From contig DASWED010000088.1 in NCBI GenBank assembly GCA_036394995.1, forward strand, positions 1-57,252: DNA of 57,252 nt, written 5' to 3'. The notes below the pieces were generated by a model. That model was given only the letters and a program-made list of their open reading frames with translations. It ran no database searches and was not told the origin of the DNA. The position numbers and the translations under genes were made by a program. Source of the DNA: DASWED01 sp036394995 (GTDB lineage Bacteria; Actinomycetota; UBA4738; JACQTL01). Shown here in pieces: positions 42,279 through 49,600 of this stretch. Numbering within the stretch: position 1 is the first letter of the stretch; each line of letters starts with the position of its first letter.

Positions 42279-43688
42279 CTACGCTCCCTGGTCGGTGGTG
42301 GGGGGCTCGGTTGACTCGGCTGATTCGGTGGGCTCGGCGGTCTCCTCGGACTCCTCGGACGGTGGATCCCCTTCCGCTCCGTCTCCGGCGGGCGCCTCCG
42401 AGTCGGGCCCGTCTGTGGCCTCGACGAGGAGGTCGAGCGCCTTGGACCGGATGATATCACCGGCCAGTGACGTGACCTGGCCCGTTCGTTCGAGGGTTCG
42501 GGCGACCTCCTTGGCGTCTCGTCCCAGCGCTCGCGCCAGGTCGCTCACGGCCCCGGCGAGCTCCTCGGCGGTCACCGTGATGCCCTCCTGGCGGGCGATG
42601 GCCTCCAGCACCAGGTCGGCCTTGATGGCCCTGGTCGCGTGGGCCCGGGCGTCGCTCCGGAACCGCAGCTCGTCCCACCCCTGGCCCTGCAGGATCTGGT
42701 CCAGGGTGAGCCCGGCCCGCCCGGCCCGGCGGGTGGCCTCCTCGACGCGATGCTCGGTCTCGTGGTCCACCAGCGTGTCGGGGAGGTCGACGTCGACCTG
42801 GTCGACCAGGGCCTGCAGGACGCGGTCGCGGAACTCGCCGCGGGCCTCGGCCTCCTTGGCCTCGGCGAGCTTCTCCCGGAGGTCGGCCCGGAGCTCGTCC
42901 ATCGTGTCGAACTCGCTCGCCGTCTTCGCGAACTCGTCGTCGGCGGCCGGGAGCCGCTTCGCCTTCACCTCCTTCACCAGGACCTGGAACGTGACCTCCT
43001 GGCCGGCGCGTTCGCCGAACCGCTCCGGGAGCGTCGCGTTGAACTTCAGGATCTGCCCGCCCCGCGTGTTCTCGATCTCAGTGTCGAGCTCGGGGACGAT
43101 CGATTCGCTCCCCACCTCGTACAGGAGGTCGGCCATGTTCAGCTCCGGGATGTCCTCGCCGTGGACCGAGGCGTGGATGTCGGCCACCGCGTAGTCGCCG
43201 CGCCGGGCCGGATGGCCCACCGTCTCGACCTCGGCGAACCGGTCCCGCATCCGGTCGACGAACTCGTCGACGTCGATCTCAGAGACGATGACCTGGGGCC
43301 GTCCGACCCCTCGGACGTCCTCGCGCCACCCTTCGAGCTGGAGCCGGGGGCGGACCTCGACGGTGGCCGAGAACACGAGCGGCTCGCCCTCGTCGGCCTT
43401 CTCCACGTTGATCTCGGGGTCGGCGATGGGGGCCAGCTCGTGTTCGCGGACGGCCTTCGAGTAGTACTCGGGGAGGGTGTCCTCGATGAAGTCCTGGAGG
43501 ACGGCGTCCCGGCCGATCTGCGCGTCGATGATCCGCCGGGGGACCTTTCCCTTGCGGAACCCCGGCACCTTGATCTGCTGGGCGATCCGCCGGTACGCGC
43601 GGTCCAGGTCTCGCGCGAACTCCTCCGGTGGGACCTCCACGGTCAGCACGACGGTGTGCCGGCCGGCCTCCTCGACGGTGCTCTGCAT
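42279..43688 (-). CDS. tig: Trigger factor (ribosome-associated chaperone)
   Basis: A 469-residue chaperone and peptidyl-prolyl isomerase that binds ribosomes at the exit tunnel. The ribosome-binding region has IKVPGFRKGKVPRRIID. The FKBP-type domain (about 150-245) has GDYAVADIHASVHGEDIP. The helical C-terminal chaperone arms follow, then a Glu/Ser/Pro-rich tail of about 45 residues. The length fits actinobacterial trigger factor with its tail. It heads the tig-clpP-clpX group. Confidence 0.94.
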   Translation of the reverse strand: MQSTVEEAGRHTVVLTVEVPPEEFARDLDRAYRRIAQQIKVPGFRKGKVPRRIIDAQIGRDAVLQDFIEDTLPEYYSKAVREHELAPIADPEINVEKADEGEPLVFSATVEVRPRLQLEGWREDVRGVGRPQVIVSEIDVDEFVDRMRDRFAEVETVGHPARRGDYAVADIHASVHGEDIPELNMADLLYEVGSESIVPELDTEIENTRGGQILKFNATLPERFGERAGQEVTFQVLVKEVKAKRLPAADDEFAKTASEFDTMDELRADLREKLAEAKEAEARGEFRDRVLQALVDQVDVDLPDTLVDHETEHRVEEATRRAGRAGLTLDQILQGQGWDELRFRSDARAHATRAIKADLVLEAIARQEGITVTAEELAGAVSDLARALGRDAKEVARTLERTGQVTSLAGDIIRSKALDLLVEATDGPDSEAPAGDGAEGDPPSEESEETAEPTESAESTEPPTTDQGA

Positions 43689-43711
43689 GGCTGCGATCGA
43701 GGGTAGTCGAA

Positions 43712-44521
43712 ATGGCCGCGAACGAACCGAGCGGCCGGCGGCTAGTCTGCCTCCTCGTGTTCGAACGGGAGCTGGCGTTCGCGAACGAGCTGGCCGACCG
43801 GGCCGGGGAGATCGCCATGGGCTTCTTCCAGGGTGAGTTCGAGGTCCGGCAGAAGGCGGACTCGACGCCCGTGACCGAGGCGGACCTGGCGGTCGAGGCC
43901 ATGGTTCGGGAGCGGCTGGCCGACGCGTTTCCGGCCGACGCGGTGCTCGGCGAGGAGCACGGCATGGAGGGGGCCGCCGAGCGTGTGTGGGTGGTGGACC
44001 CCATCGACGGCACGAAGAACTTCGCGGCCGGGATCCCCGTGTGGGGCACCCTGGTCGCGCTGCTGGTGGCCGGGGAACCGGCGGTGGGCGTGGTGGGCGC
44101 GCCCGCGCTGGGCGAGCGCTACTCCGCGGCCCACGGGGCCGGCGCGACGTTCAACGGCCGTCCCACTCGGGTGTCGGGCCGGGACCGGCTGGGGTCGGCC
44201 CTCGTCTCGTTCGCCGGGGTGGAGGGATGGCTCCGGAGCCCGTACGAGGCCGGCTTCCGGGCGCTGGCGTCGGGCGCCGCGAGGACCCGGGGGTTCGGCG
44301 ACTTCTGGGGCCACGCCCTCGTGGCCCGCGGCGCGGCCGACGTGATGATCGAGCAGAGCCTCAGGACGTGGGACTGGGCGGCCCTGGCCATGATCGTCCG
44401 GGAGGCAGGAGGAAGGATCACCCAGCTCGACGGCTCCGAGCCCGCCGACCACGGCAGCGTCGTCACCACCAACGGCCTCCTCCACGACATCGTGCTGGAG
44501 CTTCTCGATTCGGGCTCGTGA
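43712..44521 (+). CDS. Inositol-monophosphatase-family phosphatase, probably histidinol-phosphatase HisN
   Basis: A 269-residue Mg-dependent phosphatase. VLGEEHGMEG and VWVVDPIDGTKNFAAGIPVW carry the metal site (Glu, Asp, Asp), and LRTWDWAALAMIVREAGG the C-terminal metal Asp. Family members hydrolyse histidinol phosphate, inositol phosphates or 3'-phosphoadenosine phosphates; this layout fits HisN of Actinobacteria best. The start ATG 43712 has GAGGGTAG before it; a GTG at 43757 is an alternative without a ribosome binding site. It is divergent from tig, with 23 bases between the starts. Confidence 0.85.
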   Translation: MAANEPSGRRLVCLLVFERELAFANELADRAGEIAMGFFQGEFEVRQKADSTPVTEADLAVEAMVRERLADAFPADAVLGEEHGMEGAAERVWVVDPIDGTKNFAAGIPVWGTLVALLVAGEPAVGVVGAPALGERYSAAHGAGATFNGRPTRVSGRDRLGSALVSFAGVEGWLRSPYEAGFRALASGAARTRGFGDFWGHALVARGAADVMIEQSLRTWDWAALAMIVREAGGRITQLDGSEPADHGSVVTTNGLLHDIVLELLDSGS

Positions 44522-44529
44522 ACGAGGCG

Positions 44530-45192
44530 TCAGGGATTCCCTGCACCGAAGTAGTCGGCGACGAGGACGGGATCATGGAGCGTTCCCAGGAGCCAGTTGT
44601 GGAGCACCTTCCCGCTCCGGCCGTTTCCGTCTGACCAGGGGTGCACCCATTCGTAGGCCAGATACCAGTCGTCGGCGGTGCGGATGTTTCGGACCTCCTG
44701 CTCGAACGTTCCCATCGCGTACTCGATGCCGGGGGAGCGTCGCTGGACCGGCTCGACCTGCGCGGTCGACGCGTCCAGTGCCTTCATCATGGGCGGAACG
44801 AACGCCGGGCCGGGCGCCCGCCGATTCCCGATCCAGACGTCGACGGTCCTGAACCCGTCCCGGTTCGCGCTCTGCTCCACCGCGCCACCGACCATCAGGA
44901 TGTCGGTCAGACCGGGACGGTCTCCGGTCGCGGCTCGTTCCTGGGCGTAGGCCCACGCGTTCATCAGCCACTCGATCCGGACTCCACCGTCGTCCCTGTC
45001 GTTCGGGTCGTGCCACTGGCGGAGGACCTCGTCGTGGCAGAACCCCCGGATGTCTCCGGTCCCCGGAACCCAGCGCGGTTCGATTCGCAGATGCTCGAAT
45101 TGAGGGCTCGAGCGCATCCGACGCAGGTATTCGGAGTGCTGCCCTGCCCGCTCAGACACGGAACTCCCCGTTCTGCGACCCCTCTCGCCCAT
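44530..45192 (-). CDS. Fic-domain protein
   Basis: A 220-residue protein whose Fic motif is HPWSDGNGRSGK at 184-195. The canonical form is HPFxDGNGRxxR, so the last Arg (which holds the gamma-phosphate) is Lys here. Other Fic features: the flap-like region near ANRDGFRTVDVWIG and the preceding helix. I see no inhibitory S/TxxxE motif at either end, and there is no antitoxin (FicA/phd type) gene beside it. Fic proteins transfer AMP or other nucleotides to proteins; the target is unknown. The start is likely ATG 45192; its ribosome binding site is unclear. Confidence 0.8.
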   Translation of the reverse strand: MGERGRRTGSSVSERAGQHSEYLRRMRSSPQFEHLRIEPRWVPGTGDIRGFCHDEVLRQWHDPNDRDDGGVRIEWLMNAWAYAQERAATGDRPGLTDILMVGGAVEQSANRDGFRTVDVWIGNRRAPGPAFVPPMMKALDASTAQVEPVQRRSPGIEYAMGTFEQEVRNIRTADDWYLAYEWVHPWSDGNGRSGKVLHNWLLGTLHDPVLVADYFGAGNP

Positions 45193-45267
45193 GGGCGCCC
45201 CTTCCGGCCGGAATCATAGGCGCACTCCGTGAGGATCCGATCTCCCTCACGCGTGCGCCCCCACGAC

Positions 45268-45301
45268 GAAGCCCTCCCGCCGGGGTTGGCGAGAGGGCTT
45301 C
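45268..45301 (-). terminator. Hairpin after yceI
   Basis: GAAGCCCTC and GAGGGCTTC make a 9-base perfect stem, and CGCC/GGCG inside extends the pairing after one mismatch. It lies 20 bases after the yceI stop in its direction of transcription. No T-run. Confidence 0.6.
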
Positions 45302-45320
45302 AGCGCTGCGTTCGGGCCGA

Positions 45321-45911
45321 TTACGCGGCTACGTCGGCGGTGGCCTGCTTCGGGGAGGCCTGGACCTCGATGTCGATGAGGACCTTCTTGCTCACCAGCA
45401 CGCCGCCGGTCTCCATGGCCACGTTCCACGTGATGCCCCAGTCCTCGCGGTCGATCTCGGTGGTGGCGGAGAAGGCCACGCGCTTGCCGCCCCACGGGTC
45501 GTCCGTCAGGCCCGAGAACTCCGCCTCCAGGACCACGGGCTTCGTGACGTCGCGGATCGTGAGGTCGCCGTGCACGCGCAGCGTGGTGTCGCCGGTCCGC
45601 TCCACCTTGGTGCTCCGGAACAGGAGCTCCGGGAACCGCTCGACGTCGAGGAAGTCGGGCGAGCGCAGGTGCTTGTCGCGGTCCGCGGACCTCGAGTCGA
45701 TGCTCGCGGCGTCGACGCGGACCTCCACGGAGGATTCCTCGGGGGTCCCGCCGACGACGATCCTGCCGCCGAACACGTCGAACGCGCCCCGGACCTTTGT
45801 CACCATGAGGTGCCTGGCCACGAAGCCCAACGTCGAGTGCGCCACGTCGAGCTCCCACGTCCCGGGAGCCGGGATCTCGATCCCGTCCACGATCCTCGTT
45901 GCCTCGCCCAT
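45321..45911 (-). CDS. YceI-family lipid-binding-like protein
   Basis: A 196-residue lipocalin-like protein of the YceI family, which bind polyprenoid or other amphiphiles. Sequence marks include GTWELDVAHSTLGFVARHLM near the start, VDAASIDSRSADRDKHLRSPDF and VHGDLTIRDVTKPVVLEAEF. There is no signal peptide in the chosen frame, so it should be cytoplasmic, unlike E. coli YceI; the actinobacterial proteins are often like this. ATG 45911 has GGAGATC before it. It is divergent from a MarR regulator, with an operator in between. Confidence 0.92.
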   Translation of the reverse strand: MGEATRIVDGIEIPAPGTWELDVAHSTLGFVARHLMVTKVRGAFDVFGGRIVVGGTPEESSVEVRVDAASIDSRSADRDKHLRSPDFLDVERFPELLFRSTKVERTGDTTLRVHGDLTIRDVTKPVVLEAEFSGLTDDPWGGKRVAFSATTEIDREDWGITWNVAMETGGVLVSKKVLIDIEVQASPKQATADVAA

Positions 45912-45988
45912 CTTCGATCTCCTTCCCGCTCGTGGTCCCCGCCTCTTTCTCCAGGGCCCGGGGGGCGCTCTCTGGTTGCTTTCACAAC

Positions 45989-46004
45989 TGTTGCGTCTGC
46001 AACA
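45989..46004. promoter_or_regulatory. MarR-type operator overlapping the yceI -10 element
   Basis: Perfect inverted repeat TGTTGC-GTCT-GCAACA. Its right half (46001-46006) is the -10 of the yceI promoter, so a bound regulator would block transcription. It is placed as expected for the MarR encoded 50 bases away. Confidence 0.7.
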
Positions 46005-46029
46005 TAGCACGAGATCGTTGCGCCGTCAA
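46001..46029 (-). promoter_or_regulatory. sigma-70-like promoter of yceI
   Basis: On the minus strand -35 TTGACG (46024-46029) and -10 TATGTT (46001-46006) are separated by exactly 17 bases. The -10 overlaps the operator. Confidence 0.7.
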
Positions 46030-46053
46030 CCGTTCTTGGTACACTGCCGGGCG

Positions 46054-46575
46054 ATGGACGAGCGAACGATCGAGGAGGCCCTCTCGGCCTGGGTGGCCCT
46101 GGTGGAGGCCCATTCGGCCGCCATGGACGCCGTGGAGGCGGTGATGACGGCCGAGGCGGGGCTCCCCCTGTCCTGGCACGAGGTCCTCGTCCGCCTGTCC
46201 CGGGCCGAGCAGGGATCCATGCGCATGCAGGAGTTGGCGCGGGCCGTGTTGCTCTCCAAGAGCGGGCTGTCCCGCCTGGCCGACCGGATGGAGGCCGCGG
46301 GACTCATCGAGCGCTCGTCGTGCGGGGCGGACCGCCGGGGGATCTACGCGGTGATCACGGCCGCCGGCCGGGAGGCCCTGGAGCGGGCCAGGCCGGTGTT
46401 CCTGGAGGCGGTCGAACGGCACTTCGCCGCCCATCTCGACGGCACCGAGCTGGCCACCCTGGAGCGCTCCCTGCGGAAGGTCTCGCGGGGCGAGGGCATC
46501 GGCGTGGACGAGCAGTGCGACACCTCGGATCTCACCGAACCGGCCCCGGAGCCCGTTCGGGCCACCGTGGCCTGA
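46054..46575 (+). CDS. MarR-family transcriptional regulator
   Basis: A 173-residue winged-helix dimeric repressor. The wHTH region is MRMQELARAVLLSKSGLSRL, then ADRMEAAGLIERSSCGADRR, with the wing GIYAVITAAGREAL. The C-terminal helix dimerises. The start has no ribosome binding site, and a -10-like TACACT ends 8 bases before the ATG, so the message may be leaderless. It should control itself and the divergent yceI gene through the 45989 operator; the inducer is unknown. Confidence 0.9.
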   Translation: MDERTIEEALSAWVALVEAHSAAMDAVEAVMTAEAGLPLSWHEVLVRLSRAEQGSMRMQELARAVLLSKSGLSRLADRMEAAGLIERSSCGADRRGIYAVITAAGREALERARPVFLEAVERHFAAHLDGTELATLERSLRKVSRGEGIGVDEQCDTSDLTEPAPEPVRATVA

Positions 46576-46648
46576 GCCGGGTTCTGAGTTCGATTGCCCC
46601 TTCGGGGTCGAGAATGAGCCCGAACGCTCCGATGAATCCTCACGGAGC

Positions 46649-48178
46649 ATGAGCGCGACCAGGACCGGACGAACGCAGGCCATGGCCGACCCCGCGGCGC
46701 CACCCGAACCCATCCCGGCATCCGCGGGGGCGGGCGATGGCGCCCGCCGGGTGGCCGTGAACGCGGCCGTCGTGGCGGGGGCCGAGGTCGCCGGGAAGAT
46801 CGCCACCCTCGCGTTCACCATCGCCGCCGCCCGGAGCCTGGGCCAGGAGGGATTCGGGGCCTTCTCCTACGCGGTGTCGTTCGCCCTGCTGGTGGCCACC
46901 CTGCCGTCCGGCGGGTTCGGTGCGATCCTCGTCCAGCGCGGGAGCGCCGATCCCAAGCGCCTCCCTCAACTGTTCTCCGAGCTGCTCGCGTGGCGGACCG
47001 CGATCGCCATCCCCGTGTTCGGCGCGGCCGCGGTGGCCGGCATCGCGCTCCGTCCGGACGGATCGTCCGCGCTCGCGTTCCTGCTGGTCCTCGCCGCCAC
47101 GTTCGTCGACCTGTACGGCGACGCGGGCCGGTCCGTGGCGAACGCCCTCCAGCGCCAGAGCGGCGTGAGCGTCGCCCTGGTGGCGCAGCGGTTCCTCACC
47201 GCGGCCCTGGCCATCGGGGCACTCGTGGGGGGCCTCGGGCTGGTGGGGCTGGCCTCGACGTACCTGGCCGGCAGCGTGATGGGCGTGGTGCTCGTGTTCT
47301 GGAGCGTCCGCCGGATGGGTGTGAGGCCCGACCGACGGGCCATCCGCAGGGACAGCTTCCGGTCGATGGGCCGGGCCTCGGTGGCGCTCGGGATCGACAC
47401 CGTGCTGTCGCTGGCGCTGTTCCGGGTGGACCAGGTGATCCTGGGGGCCATCAAGGGCAACGCCGCGGTGGGGGTCTACGCGGCGACCTACAAGCTGTTG
47501 GAGACCGTGCTGTTCGTGTCGTGGGCGGTGGGCCGGGCGGTGTACCCGGCGCTCAGCGCGCATCCCGAGCCCGAGCGGGTCCGCCGGGGGGTCGAACAGG
47601 GCATCGCGGCCATCGCCGTGCTGTACGTGCCGTTCGGCGTGGGGCTGTTCGTGGACGCGCGCCAGGTGCTCGACCTGCTGTTCGGCTCCGCCTACGCGGG
47701 CGGCGCCGATATCGCCCGGTGGCTGGCCGCCTCTCCGATGCTGTTCGCGATCGGGTTCCTGTTCAGCTACGGGTTGGTGTCGAGGGAGCGCCGGTGGCGG
47801 GCGGCCGCGGGGACCATCGCGGCCGCCGCGCTCAACGTCGGGCTGAACCTCGCCCTGATCCCCCACTTCGGTCCGGTGGGCGCCGCGGCCGCCACCACTG
47901 TCGCGTACGCGTTCGAGGCCGTGGTCCTCGTCGCCGCGGCGATCCCGGTGTTCGGCGTGCCCCGGGTGGACCGGGCCCTCCTGGTTCCCGTGGCGGCGTC
48001 CGCGGTGATGGTGGCGGCGCTGCTGGCGACGCCGTCGGGCGTGGCCGTGCAGGTGCCGGTGGGCGTGGTGGTGTACGTCGCGGCCTGGTACCCGCTGGCC
48101 CGGTGGCTGGTCCCGGAGCAGCTGGCCGTGTTGCGTTCGATGATCCCGGGCAGGAATGCCCGAACGGGAGCCCGCTGA
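46649..48178 (+). CDS. Polysaccharide/lipid-linked oligosaccharide flippase (Wzx/MATE-like)
   Basis: A 509-residue membrane protein with about 12-14 hydrophobic segments, beginning with VAVNAAVVAGAEVAGKIATL and the FGAFSYAVSFALLVATLPS region found in RfbX/Wzx-type MOP-superfamily proteins. The pattern in the C-terminal half (AATYKLLETVLFV, LGAIKGNAAVGVYAAT) matches oligosaccharide flippases. It probably moves an undecaprenyl-linked glycan across the membrane. It starts 4 bases from GGAG, so an ATG at 46682 is also possible. The convergent ATP-grasp gene is 9 bases away; the pair suggests envelope glycan or antibiotic-like synthesis. Confidence 0.85.
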   Translation: MSATRTGRTQAMADPAAPPEPIPASAGAGDGARRVAVNAAVVAGAEVAGKIATLAFTIAAARSLGQEGFGAFSYAVSFALLVATLPSGGFGAILVQRGSADPKRLPQLFSELLAWRTAIAIPVFGAAAVAGIALRPDGSSALAFLLVLAATFVDLYGDAGRSVANALQRQSGVSVALVAQRFLTAALAIGALVGGLGLVGLASTYLAGSVMGVVLVFWSVRRMGVRPDRRAIRRDSFRSMGRASVALGIDTVLSLALFRVDQVILGAIKGNAAVGVYAATYKLLETVLFVSWAVGRAVYPALSAHPEPERVRRGVEQGIAAIAVLYVPFGVGLFVDARQVLDLLFGSAYAGGADIARWLAASPMLFAIGFLFSYGLVSRERRWRAAAGTIAAAALNVGLNLALIPHFGPVGAAAATTVAYAFEAVVLVAAAIPVFGVPRVDRALLVPVAASAVMVAALLATPSGVAVQVPVGVVVYVAAWYPLARWLVPEQLAVLRSMIPGRNARTGAR

Positions 48179-48187
48179 CTCGAGGTC

Positions 48188-49399
48188 CTACAGTGGGGTG
48201 GGACCGTCCGCGGACCCGTTTGCGCTCGCGGCATTCCCGCGCGCGAGGACCTTCCGGCCCACCTTGCCGCCCCCCAGCCGGGCCAGGTGGCGAACCTGGT
48301 TGAGGAAGGGGGCGGGGTCGTTCGTGCTCCACATGCTGTGCACGGCGCCGGGGGCGACCCGGACGCACGACACGACGTCGCGGACCAGCCCGCCCCGGCG
48401 CTCCACCCGGGCCCGCCGGAGGTCCCCCTCCAGCCACTGGAACCGGACGCCGGGCCTGGACGGCGTGATGGCCGGGAGGGGCCGGCCCGTGGCCAGGCGG
48501 GCCCACAGGTCGGGGAAGTTCGGCCCGGAGGCCACGGCCAGGGACATCGAGCCGTAGAAGCGCCCGTTGAGGTCGATGACCCGCGGCTCGGCGCGGGGCG
48601 GGGCCATGAACTGGACCTGGGCCAGGCCGAACCACTCCAGGTCCCGGAGCATCGCCCCGACCCGTTCGACCAGCTCGCGATCCACGGGCACGGTCACCGC
48701 GCGGGTGGCCCCTCCCCGGCCGGGGGGCCAGGTGAGCCGGGCCGTCTGCTGCCCGGCGGCCACGATCCCGCCCTCGCCGTCCGCCACGACGGTCACCGAC
48801 AGCAGGTCGCCCTCGACGGGCTCCTGGACCAGCGCCTCGCCGCCTGCGGCCTCGATCTCTGCGCCTCGCCGGAGGGCCTCTCCGGCGTCGGACAGCACAA
48901 GAGCGGGGAGCCGCGGCGGGGCCTCGCTCCGGCCCGGCTCCCAGTGCAGGCGGGCCTTCACCACGAACGGCCCCGACATCCCACCGAGGGCCTGGGCCGT
49001 GGCCGCGACCGTCCGGGGAACCGCCAGTCCCGCGCGTTCGGCGGCGGCCATGAGCTCGACCTTGTCGATCGCTCGCACCAGCGACCGATGTGGCCCGTAC
49101 GGAACGACGGCGCCCAGGGAGTCCCGCCCCGACGACAGGGCCAGGATCTCGGCGTCGCCCGACCCGAACACCACCTCGTAACGGCCGTCCGCCACCGCCC
49201 GGGCCACCGCCCCCAGGAACCCCGGGAGGTCGCGCTCCGGAAGCGGGACGCGGTGGACGCGTTCGACGAACCGCGACGCCCCGGACAGCCCGTGGCGGAC
49301 GGGCTCTCCGGCGCCGACGGTCCAGCCGGCCCGGCCCAGGGCTCGGGCGCCGGCCAGGGCGGCACGGCTCCGGCCCTCGGAGACGATGAGCGCTCGCAT
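48188..49399 (-). CDS. ATP-grasp ligase-like protein
   Basis: A 403-residue cytoplasmic enzyme that probably joins a carboxylate to an amine using ATP. ATG 49399 has GACGGGAG before it. The N-terminal domain is a Rossmann-like pre-grasp fold (MRALIVSEGRSRAALAGARA). ATP-grasp motifs: FVVKARLHWEPG, EALVQEPVEG, GLAQVQFMAPP and VIDLNGRFYGSM, the last carrying the metal-binding Asp/Asn. The substrate is unknown. It is convergent with the flippase gene, with a 9-base gap between the stops. Confidence 0.8.
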   Translation of the reverse strand: MRALIVSEGRSRAALAGARALGRAGWTVGAGEPVRHGLSGASRFVERVHRVPLPERDLPGFLGAVARAVADGRYEVVFGSGDAEILALSSGRDSLGAVVPYGPHRSLVRAIDKVELMAAAERAGLAVPRTVAATAQALGGMSGPFVVKARLHWEPGRSEAPPRLPALVLSDAGEALRRGAEIEAAGGEALVQEPVEGDLLSVTVVADGEGGIVAAGQQTARLTWPPGRGGATRAVTVPVDRELVERVGAMLRDLEWFGLAQVQFMAPPRAEPRVIDLNGRFYGSMSLAVASGPNFPDLWARLATGRPLPAITPSRPGVRFQWLEGDLRRARVERRGGLVRDVVSCVRVAPGAVHSMWSTNDPAPFLNQVRHLARLGGGKVGRKVLARGNAASANGSADGPTPL

Positions 49400-49600
49400 G
49401 GTTCTCCCGTCAACAGTCGGCCGGCGGAACGCCCGGCCTGAGCGAACCGGAGCCCGAAGGGCAATCGGGCCTAGGACTTTCGAATGATTGTGCATGGGCC
49501 GCCCCACCCGATACCCTCACCCTGTCCGATCGGGGGGGAAAGAACCGGCGGACGACCCCGACCGGAGACGGTCGGGGGGGAGGTACACGAGGGGGAAGTG

